Shown in pieces: positions 42,438-48,058 of a stretch of 48,058 nucleotides of DNA. The notes beneath the pieces are model-generated. The model worked only from the letters and a program-made list of their open reading frames with translations. It searched no databases and was not told where the DNA came from. The first letter of the stretch is position 1, and each line of letters opens with the position of its first letter. This stretch comes from CAZHDB01 sp964531225 (GTDB lineage Archaea; Thermoproteota; Thermoprotei_A; Sulfolobales; Desulfurococcaceae), in NCBI GenBank assembly GCA_964531225.1, contig CAZHDB010000009.1, positions 1-48,058 of the forward strand. The letters run 5' to 3'. The position numbers and the translations under genes were made by a program.

Positions 42438-43181
42438 CTAGCTTGTGTCGTTAAATTTAACTATATGTCGAACCCCATTATTGTCTATAATTAAGTCTCG
42501 ATATACATTCTTAAAATCAATGGATTCTAAGGCATTAAGTATTCCATTCGTATCTTTCGAAATTATAGTTAATGAATTTCTCCAACTAGGAATAAGTATG
42601 TATTCGTTTCCCGCTTCAAGTCCGTAACTTCTCGAAACATTCTTCAATAAATCATAGTCTGTCTTTCTAAAACAATAACCTAGGAGACTCCAAAAATCAA
42701 TATCTGCCTCAAACATATTATTCCCTTTATTCAATATAGCCACAGACATTTGTAAACCCGGTTTTACATATTCAAGGTCCATTAGATCTATTTTATTGGA
42801 ATGAATTATTGATAAAATAAATCCTCCATAAAACCAGTTAAGTAGGACTTGACCAGATAATCCCTTAGCCTCTTCTAATAAGGATACTAGTTTTTCGTCC
42901 AATATCATGGGACAGAGCTTTTCAATTATATCAGCGCCGAAGACATGGTCTATTCTATTATATACTCTGATTTTTGACCCCTTTTTAATGATGATATATC
43001 TATAGTTTAGAATGGCCAAAGAAGCATACCCGTAGATATCTCCGCTAATAAAGTATTTGCCAAGAACATGGATTCCTGGGCAACTGACTATTTCAGTAAT
43101 CCTACCACCCCATTTGTGATCAAATACTACATTTAATATATTTGTACTGTTCCACTGTTCCTCATGTAATATCTGGAACAA
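42438..43181 (-). CDS. hypothetical protein, probably leaderless TTG start
   Basis: 247 residues of alternating strands and helices without membrane segments (for example YRYIIIKKGSKIRVYNRI, GQVLLNWFYGGFILSII). I do not recognise it. The open frame continues far upstream, but a minus-strand TATA box (TTTTTAAAAG, 43207-43216) predicts a transcript start near 43185, so TTG 43181 fits a leaderless message. The longer reading would overlap the divergent secreted-protein gene by 330 bases and has a composition typical of antisense reading. Confidence 0.6.
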   Translation of the reverse strand: MFQILHEEQWNSTNILNVVFDHKWGGRITEIVSCPGIHVLGKYFISGDIYGYASLAILNYRYIIIKKGSKIRVYNRIDHVFGADIIEKLCPMILDEKLVSLLEEAKGLSGQVLLNWFYGGFILSIIHSNKIDLMDLEYVKPGLQMSVAILNKGNNMFEADIDFWSLLGYCFRKTDYDLLKNVSRSYGLEAGNEYILIPSWRNSLTIISKDTNGILNALESIDFKNVYRDLIIDNNGVRHIVKFNDTS

Positions 43182-43206
43182 TCTGATGTAATTTATGATG
43201 TGAGCC

Positions 43207-43216
43207 CTTTTAAAAA
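43207..43216. promoter_or_regulatory. symmetric TATA box shared by divergent genes
   Basis: cttttaaaaa reads as a TATA box on both strands. It lies about 26 bases from the expected start of the leftward gene and about 35 bases before the AAGGAGG of the rightward gene. Confidence 0.4.
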
Positions 43217-43266
43217 CTGGTACCAGAAGGTATCTGCAGATGCTGGAAAAAAGGAGGTTGGATAGG

Positions 43267-44400
43267 ATGAGGCTCAACATAAAAATACTCTCCCTAACTA
43301 TAATAGCTTTACTCATAATAACAATGGTCACACCATTTGCCCTAGTATATGCCGAGGATATAAGCGAGGAAGCACCTGAACAGCCAGTTGTTGAAGAAAG
43401 AGGTTTCCTCGATAATGTTGCATTTGAGGAATTGCTTGATTTAGCATATATGGTTAGGAATGAGACATATCCACTATTAGAATGGGCTATAGAACATGGT
43501 TCAACTATTGCTGAAAGGATCAAGACCCGTGGAGACTGGTTCTTTAATAAGGCTATGGAGTTTAAGGACGTTGATGAAAGATATGCTAAGGCTGCCATAG
43601 TTACGGCAATAGTAACATACTCTGGTGCACCAGTATCAGCCCATCAAGTACTAGTAATTACGAAGAATGAGAATCGTAGAGAAAATGGCACAATAACCAA
43701 CGAGACAGTTAAAGCTATACATGAAATTGCTAGTGAATTAAAAGAACTTGCCACAGATGCTCGGGACTATGCACTAGATAACAATGTATATCTACCTTAT
43801 ATTGTTGAAATGTTCCTATTACGTGGAGAATATAGACTTGAACTATCATTACAGAAATTGGAGGAGAATAGGACTGGACTAGCATTTGCACTAGCTATAA
43901 CTGGTTATATCGATTATGCAAAGGCTTATGGGGTAATAGTTAGATCTACAATAATTGACTTCATAAGAGAACATGGATCAAATGTACGAAGCTTTGAAAT
44001 GGAAATTGGTATAATAAATGAAAATGAAGCTAGAGACAGAATTGAGAGATTAAGGGCAAGACTACCTACATGGATAACAATAAAGGTTATGAAGGGTAAT
44101 GTTAATATAACTGCGTTACCATTAGACAAGGAAGCCTTGATCGATAGACTAACAAATTGTATAATGAACCAGATAGAGAAGATCGCGAATAATAAGCCAA
44201 TGATCAAGGTAAGTCTTGTAAATAGGTATGGTATGGGATGGAAAGTAAGGCTTAGAATGATCATTAGGAATAGATTGATGGGGCAATTTGGCCAGGTACA
44301 TTCACTTAGAGAAGTTATAAAGAACTTAATGTTCGAAGTACTAGGACAACAACATGGAGTAGAAGTACCACATACAGTTATAATTGCTAAAAGACGTTAA
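43267..44400 (+). CDS. secreted helical protein, function unknown
   Basis: 377 residues. Clear signal peptide MRLNIKILSLTIIALLIITM followed by TPFALVYAED, then an almost fully helical mature part with acidic spacer (EEAPEQPVVEE). No C-terminal anchor is seen, so it is free or held by partners. Helical repeats such as LLDLAYMVRNETYPLLEWAI and TVKAIHEIASELKELA suggest a helical-bundle binding protein. ATG 43267 is nine bases after AAGGAGG; an in-frame ATG at 43240 precedes this SD. Not recognised as any family. Confidence 0.75.
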   Translation: MRLNIKILSLTIIALLIITMVTPFALVYAEDISEEAPEQPVVEERGFLDNVAFEELLDLAYMVRNETYPLLEWAIEHGSTIAERIKTRGDWFFNKAMEFKDVDERYAKAAIVTAIVTYSGAPVSAHQVLVITKNENRRENGTITNETVKAIHEIASELKELATDARDYALDNNVYLPYIVEMFLLRGEYRLELSLQKLEENRTGLAFALAITGYIDYAKAYGVIVRSTIIDFIREHGSNVRSFEMEIGIINENEARDRIERLRARLPTWITIKVMKGNVNITALPLDKEALIDRLTNCIMNQIEKIANNKPMIKVSLVNRYGMGWKVRLRMIIRNRLMGQFGQVHSLREVIKNLMFEVLGQQHGVEVPHTVIIAKRR

Positions 44401-44402
44401 AG

Positions 44403-44455
44403 AAAAATTTTAAAAGTTTTTTACTTTTTATACTATTTTTCTTTTCTAATATTCT
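44403..44455 (+). terminator. T-rich terminator
   Basis: Several T runs (gttttttacttttt, then atttttctttt) follow the secreted-protein stop, as at archaeal transcript ends. There is no hairpin. Confidence 0.5.
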
Positions 44456-44525
44456 TATTCACTTTAAGCGGAGTATTTATTATCTTTATCATTGATACAT
44501 TAACTATGACGCGAAGGGGAGTAAC

Positions 44526-45578
44526 ATGTTATTGGAGACGCCATGGATCGCTGCGGTATTTATAGTATTGTTAACAATAGTCATTCATGGAATGATTTAT
44601 TATGGTATTTCCTATTCGCAGAATACAATATATATAACTAGAATCGAGGCCTCAGTTACTATTGATCCTGAGCTAAATATATCCTACGTGGAAGAGGTAC
44701 TATACTTAAGTGGTTATGTTAGTGATCTAACAACAATATATTTTGATTTAATAAGTGAGGATATCTCCGATGTAAGGTTCATCCGGGCATATGGAGAAGG
44801 AGATATTGAATTTCCTGCCCGTTATATTGCTAATAATAAGACTATAGAAGTAGTAGCATCCAATACTTCATTTATAAAAGTAGAATATATACCAATAGGT
44901 CTTGTAATACCCATAGGTATAGGATATTATGAACTATCAATAGACCTTGGCTTTGAGGATATTGAACAAGTATCGGGAGAAGTTATTGTTCCCAGGGATT
45001 ACGATATTCTTGTTATAGGAACCGGGGATTATTCGGTTGAACGCAATGATTTCATAACTATATTGCTTCATGATCCCAAAAAGTATACGATAGTGTTAAT
45101 GAAGAATTTTACAACAACTATACCTACTCTTCTAACTACATCGTCTCCAACTGGAACTCCTTCAGAATCTCCAACTACTTATACTTCTCCGAGTCCGCCA
45201 GCAACTGATATTGGGAAGTGGCTTCCTTTACTATTAGTTGGCGTTCTAGCCTTGATCGGTATCGGCATCGCATGGTTCCTTATGAGGAGACGTAGAGGAG
45301 AGATAATTGTTGAGACTATTTCTCCAACCGACATACTATCGGATGACATTACGAGGAATATACTACTAGTTGTTGGAGATTCTGGAGAAAAGGGTATTGC
45401 ACAAAATAGACTTGTAACAATCATAGGTAAGCCTAAATCAACAATATCTCGTAAAATTAGGCGATTAAGTGAAGCCGGATATATTGATATTGAAAGGGCT
45501 GGTAGGCGCAATATTATTAGACTAACTGGTAAGGGATGGGAGGTCTATAGGAAATTAAAATCCGGGGAGTCTGAGTGA
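44526..45578 (+). CDS. membrane-anchored winged-helix transcriptional regulator (COG2512-like)
   Basis: 350 residues. Membrane helix one WIAAVFIVLLTIVIHGMIYY; then about 180 residues of extracellular beta-rich domain; a Ser/Thr/Pro linker (TTIPTLLTTSSPTGTPSES, near 200-225) likely O-glycosylated; helix two (LPLLLVGVLALIGIGIAWFL). A cytoplasmic winged helix follows (about 275-345) with GIAQNRLVTIIGKPKSTISR and KIRRLSEAGYIDIE. It could sense surface conditions and bind DNA at the membrane. ATG 44526 follows GGGGAG. The next gene starts inside its stop, so it heads a three-gene operon. Confidence 0.85.
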   Translation: MLLETPWIAAVFIVLLTIVIHGMIYYGISYSQNTIYITRIEASVTIDPELNISYVEEVLYLSGYVSDLTTIYFDLISEDISDVRFIRAYGEGDIEFPARYIANNKTIEVVASNTSFIKVEYIPIGLVIPIGIGYYELSIDLGFEDIEQVSGEVIVPRDYDILVIGTGDYSVERNDFITILLHDPKKYTIVLMKNFTTTIPTLLTTSSPTGTPSESPTTYTSPSPPATDIGKWLPLLLVGVLALIGIGIAWFLMRRRRGEIIVETISPTDILSDDITRNILLVVGDSGEKGIAQNRLVTIIGKPKSTISRKIRRLSEAGYIDIERAGRRNIIRLTGKGWEVYRKLKSGESE

Positions 45579-46099
45579 AGGAACCAAAGCCTATCTATGC
45601 ACAGGGATTTTTCCATTTAAGACGTAATGGGTTAGTTGATCAAACTATTATATTTGACTATTATGATCCTGATAAATACTATTATAAGATCTTGAGGCAT
45701 AAGCCGAAGCTTGAGCAAGAAATGAATTTATTAAGAAAAAATATGCAGTACTTTCTAGATCAGGAAAGAGTTCTAATTAATGGTGTTGATGCTTTACCCA
45801 AGGTAATGCATGTAGAAATAGGCATTAGAGGACGCCCGGAGCTAGCTTATGTTTTATTTTTGATCAGCTTTAAAGGGGAATTAGTTAACGGCCTTAATAC
45901 ATATGAAAACATTTATGAAGAGGAGACAGTAGATTACGACTATATTGTATACTGGATTTTTCCAGAGAACACAAGAATAGTTGAAGCTGATCTAGGCGTT
46001 CCTTATACAGTATATGAAAATAGGATCTTATACTTTAGAGTCCCTAAAGATACACATGTAGGTGGTTATGAAAGAATAGTCTTTGAAATGGGGAGGTAA
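45575..46099 (+). CDS. hypothetical protein in regulator operon
   Basis: 174 residues, soluble, beta-rich (YAQGFFHLRRNGLVDQTIIF, YVLFLISFKGELVNG, VYWIFPENTRIVEAD). Start GTG 45575 overlaps the previous stop by four bases with GGGGAG upstream. The 46107 gene begins just after it, with its SD inside this gene's end. No family recognised; a role linked to the membrane regulator is inferred from coupling only. Confidence 0.7.
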   Translation: MKEPKPIYAQGFFHLRRNGLVDQTIIFDYYDPDKYYYKILRHKPKLEQEMNLLRKNMQYFLDQERVLINGVDALPKVMHVEIGIRGRPELAYVLFLISFKGELVNGLNTYENIYEEETVDYDYIVYWIFPENTRIVEADLGVPYTVYENRILYFRVPKDTHVGGYERIVFEMGR

Positions 46100-46106
46100 T
46101 GTTTAT

Positions 46107-46424
46107 ATGTCAATGGAAACTGTAAGAGAACGTATGATGAAGCTTTTTATAGAAAATATAGGCAAGTTTTATACCGTAAATGATATAATTGCGATACTTT
46201 CACTTGATCTTAAGCCTTTTGAAGTTTACAGGCATATTGAACATATAGCTAAATCAATTAAAAGTAAAACTAATGGTAAAATCATAATAGTTATGCAACC
46301 TCCAAGATGCCGTAAATGCGGATATATATTTAGAGATCTTAGAAAGCCTAGGAAACCAAGTAAATGCCCAAAATGTAAAAGTGAATGGATAAAACCACCA
46401 TCTTTTGGAGCCATAATAAAGTAG
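46107..46424 (+). CDS. helix-turn-helix protein with zinc ribbon (COG3357-like)
   Basis: 105 residues. An N-terminal helical winged-helix domain (TVRERMMKLFIENIGKFYTV, FEVYRHIEHIAKSI) is joined to a C-terminal zinc ribbon with CRKCGYIF and CPKCKSEW, which would bind one zinc. ATG 46107 is nine bases after GGGAGGT; the in-frame TTG 46083 lies upstream of this SD. It is third in the operon with the membrane-anchored regulator; two DNA-binding proteins in one unit suggest a dedicated regulatory module. Confidence 0.85.
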   Translation: MSMETVRERMMKLFIENIGKFYTVNDIIAILSLDLKPFEVYRHIEHIAKSIKSKTNGKIIIVMQPPRCRKCGYIFRDLRKPRKPSKCPKCKSEWIKPPSFGAIIK

Positions 46425-46473
46425 CATGCTATAGTCAAATATTTTAATAAAACATTAATACTATAATTATACT

Positions 46474-46543
46474 GGATGATGAATGGGGACCTCCCATTAT
46501 CGGGAGGTACTCTGAACTGTGATGTGGGGCCAAAGCGCTGAAT
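46474..46543 (+). ncRNA. atypical box C/D sRNA with internal hairpin
   Basis: Perfect box C ATGATGA (46476-46482), D' CTGA (46512-46515), C' GTGATGT (46519-46525) and box D CTGA (46538-46541). The second guide GGGGCCAAAGCG is 12 nt, but the first spacer is 29 nt and holds a perfect 7-bp hairpin ACCTCCC/GGGAGGT (46489-46508) with loop ATTATC. TATA-like ttttaata at 46442-46449 predicts a start near 46472. The hairpin might act to shorten the spacer or be a separate element. Confidence 0.65.
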
Positions 46544-46547
46544 AAAA

Positions 46548-46610
46548 AATATCCGATGAAGAATACGCCATCGGGTGATTCGTGAACGATAGCCCGCTTC
46601 TGAGGATAAA
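46548..46610 (+). ncRNA. box C/D guide sRNA
   Basis: A 5-bp terminal stem TATCC/GGATA (46550-46554 with 46604-46608) closes box C GATGA (46555-46559) and box D CTGA (46600-46603). Inside are D'-like GTGA (46575-46578) and C' GTGAACG (46582-46588). Guides are AGAATACGCCATCGG and ATAGCCCGCTT; no rRNA match known to me. It follows the previous sRNA by seven bases without room for its own TATA box, so the pair is probably made as one precursor. Confidence 0.75.
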
Positions 46611-46671
46611 TCCTCCTCTTTATAAGCCTCTTATTCTCTTAATGGATTATCTAGGTAGGTGTATAGCGTAG

Positions 46672-47811
46672 ATGCTAAGAATAACATACATCGATTATAG
46701 AAAGTATCCTTTCCTAGAGAAAGTGGATAGAGTTCTTACTCGGGTTTGGCCAGGACTGAATTTAATAGATCTAATTTCTTCTAGATCGGGAACTATATAT
46801 GAAAATGCAATGAAAACTTTCAAATATATATTGGAAACCGGGAAAGCTCCTCCGCCACAGTCAACTTCAGAGAATGAAGTTATAACATTTTATTCAACAA
46901 TACTACTAGCATTGTTAACAAACAATAAATGGGCTATAGAGAGAGTAGCTATTGCATATTCAAAGAGAGCTAGTGAATTCTTAGCTAAGGATTCTCCAGA
47001 ATCAATTATTGAAGTTGCCCATAGACTTGGTATAGAGGTTAAGTACGTTACTGACAATTCCCCCCGTATACCGATTGGCATAAGGAGATCATCAATCATA
47101 TATCATACTCTACCATATGCTATAGCATTAAAAGACTATGTAAAGTTCTCACGCAGGTTGTCAAGCGATCCTAAATATGCTCTTGTAAATCAGATACTTG
47201 ATCGTGGATGGGTTTATGTAGATAAAAAGGTATTATCAAGAATCTTAGAAGAAGCTATTAAAAATTACATAAAATCCATGATTAAACCTGTAAAAGAAAT
47301 ACCTTCAGAATTAAACGAATTAGTTGAGGAGATAATGAATGTTTTAAAAGAATACATCAAAGGAGAGCAATCGTTTAAACTAATGAATATTAATGGAGAG
47401 AAAATGATTGAAGAAGAAATAAAAGGGATAATTGACTATGAACTATTTCCTCCTTGCATGAAAAAATTAGTAAACGAATTACGTAGTGGTGAAAACTTAA
47501 GCCACCATGCTAGATTTACTGTTGCCGCATTCCTATCAAGAATAGGTATGGATGTTAATGATATACTTGATCTATTTAAGAACTCTCCAGATTTTAACGA
47601 GAGAATAGCAAGATACCAAGTAGAACACATTGCCGGCTTAAGAGGTTCGAGAAAACAATATATGCCTTATAGTTGTCAAACAATGAAAAGCTTGGGATTA
47701 TGTCCCGTACCAGATAATGATTGTGGTGTTAAGAACCCTCTTGTCATATATTATAGGAACTTGCGTAGAAAATATAAGGGAAACATACCGGACAATAAGT
47801 CAAACAAGTAG
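46672..47811 (+). CDS. priL: DNA primase large subunit
   Basis: 379 residues. The helical N-terminal domain leads to a C-terminal iron-sulfur domain with four cysteines: Cys262 (FPPCMKK), Cys335 (YSCQTM), Cys344 (GLCPV) and Cys351 (DNDCGV). The spacing of eukaryotic and archaeal PriL 4Fe-4S sites is kept, as is HHARFTVAAFL. With PriS it starts RNA primers for replication. A TATA-like ctttataag near 46618 and AGGTAGGTG before ATG 46672 mark its own transcript. Confidence 0.93.
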   Translation: MLRITYIDYRKYPFLEKVDRVLTRVWPGLNLIDLISSRSGTIYENAMKTFKYILETGKAPPPQSTSENEVITFYSTILLALLTNNKWAIERVAIAYSKRASEFLAKDSPESIIEVAHRLGIEVKYVTDNSPRIPIGIRRSSIIYHTLPYAIALKDYVKFSRRLSSDPKYALVNQILDRGWVYVDKKVLSRILEEAIKNYIKSMIKPVKEIPSELNELVEEIMNVLKEYIKGEQSFKLMNINGEKMIEEEIKGIIDYELFPPCMKKLVNELRSGENLSHHARFTVAAFLSRIGMDVNDILDLFKNSPDFNERIARYQVEHIAGLRGSRKQYMPYSCQTMKSLGLCPVPDNDCGVKNPLVIYYRNLRRKYKGNIPDNKSNK

Positions 47812-47870
47812 ATATACGTTTATTAATGTTGTAGATTAAAATGTAGTTTTTAAGAGGTGTATATGAGGAT

Positions 47871-48058
47871 ATGGATACAAACAAAGCAATAGTAGTTTTT
47901 GCCAAACAGGGTAATATAGTGATGAAGAGAATAGTTGATGGAGATTTAATAGATATTTTGAAAAAAGTTGCAATTGAAGCACTTCAGAAATGGGATCCTT
48001 CCAATTCTAATTTTGATATTATAAGATATGATTATAAAATTGAGAAAAAACTTCCATT
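47871..48058 (+). CDS. partial gene, hypothetical protein (cut by window end)
   Basis: An open frame from ATG 47871 runs to the window edge for 62 codons: MDTNKAIVVFAKQGNIVMKR and on, with a helix DLIDILKKVAIEALQKW. GAGGTG at 47854-47859 is a fitting SD. Too short to name; it follows priL on the same strand, so a co-transcribed replication or housekeeping gene is possible. Confidence 0.65.
   Translation, partial: MDTNKAIVVFAKQGNIVMKRIVDGDLIDILKKVAIEALQKWDPSNSNFDIIRYDYKIEKKLP

Noticed and set aside
43182..43598. N-terminal extension of the minus-strand gene at 42438 up to 43598
   Set aside because: It runs antisense through the signal-peptide region of a well-supported gene, is Ser/Leu/Ile-rich as antisense frames are, and lies upstream of the TATA box that fits a start at 43181.
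1..48058. CRISPR array, insertion sequences or prophage
   Set aside because: No regularly spaced direct repeats, transposase, integrase or phage structural genes were seen on either strand.

Overview
The window reads as a piece of the chromosome of a hyperthermophilic crenarchaeon of the Desulfurococcales, most like Staphylothermus. It is AT-rich and densely packed. Arginine codons are mostly AGA/AGG, and initiation uses GGTG-type Shine-Dalgarno (SD) cores with ATG, GTG and TTG starts. TATA boxes sit about 26 bases before the predicted transcript ends. Gene content fits: archaeal primase large subunit, ESCRT-III/CdvB division protein, GTP cyclohydrolase III, archaeal riboflavin synthase, archaeal TrpRS and MetRS, GGPP synthase and a giant membrane-anchored subtilase. 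The genus is inferred, not proven. I see no insertion sequence, CRISPR array, prophage or origin.

Layout. 1-9 kb: tRNA-Arg(UCU), uridine phosphorylase with a PfkB sugar kinase, ArgRS, a small metallopeptidase pair, succinyl-CoA synthetase (sucCD), pyrophosphatase and a membrane protein. 9-13 kb (minus strand): a beta-CASP ribonuclease, a glycosyltransferase with an FAD oxidoreductase, and a coiled-coil protein. 13-19.8 kb: TatD-like hydrolase, zinc-finger and AIR-synthase-like genes, a CdvB paralogue, a COG2403 GTPase and small genes. 19.9-26.3 kb: a 1.74-kilo-residue cell-surface subtilase and a divergent secreted protein. 26.2-30 kb: riboflavin operon ribB-ribC-ribH-arfA with a divergent amidohydrolase. 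30-41 kb: TrpRS, DMT transporter, HPS-like protein, GGPP synthase, glutamate dehydrogenase, Hsp20, ArfC, YjbQ and nicotinate phosphoribosyltransferase. 41-48 kb: MetRS, secreted and membrane proteins, a membrane-anchored winged-helix regulator operon and PriL.

The least expected layer is RNA. Most of the larger intergenic gaps hold what look like box C/D guide RNAs; I count seven (4137-4200 minus, 8910-8972 minus, 13406-13458, 19481-19544, 28752-28815, 46474-46543, 46548-46610). Three have guides that I can match to conserved archaeal 16S rRNA segments from memory of standard primer sites: the 530 loop, the region near 910, and the region near 1050. Two of the RNAs end 10-20 bases before the start codon of a metal-dependent hydrolase gene.

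The best functional hypothesis is that the amidohydrolase beside the riboflavin operon (28823-29929), which keeps the deaminase H-x-x-E signature, is the pyrimidine deaminase that I believe has no assigned gene in archaeal riboflavin synthesis. Also notable are a GGPP synthase with no ATG, GTG or TTG start in frame, and an 18-bp perfect palindrome over the TATA box of a small winged-helix gene.
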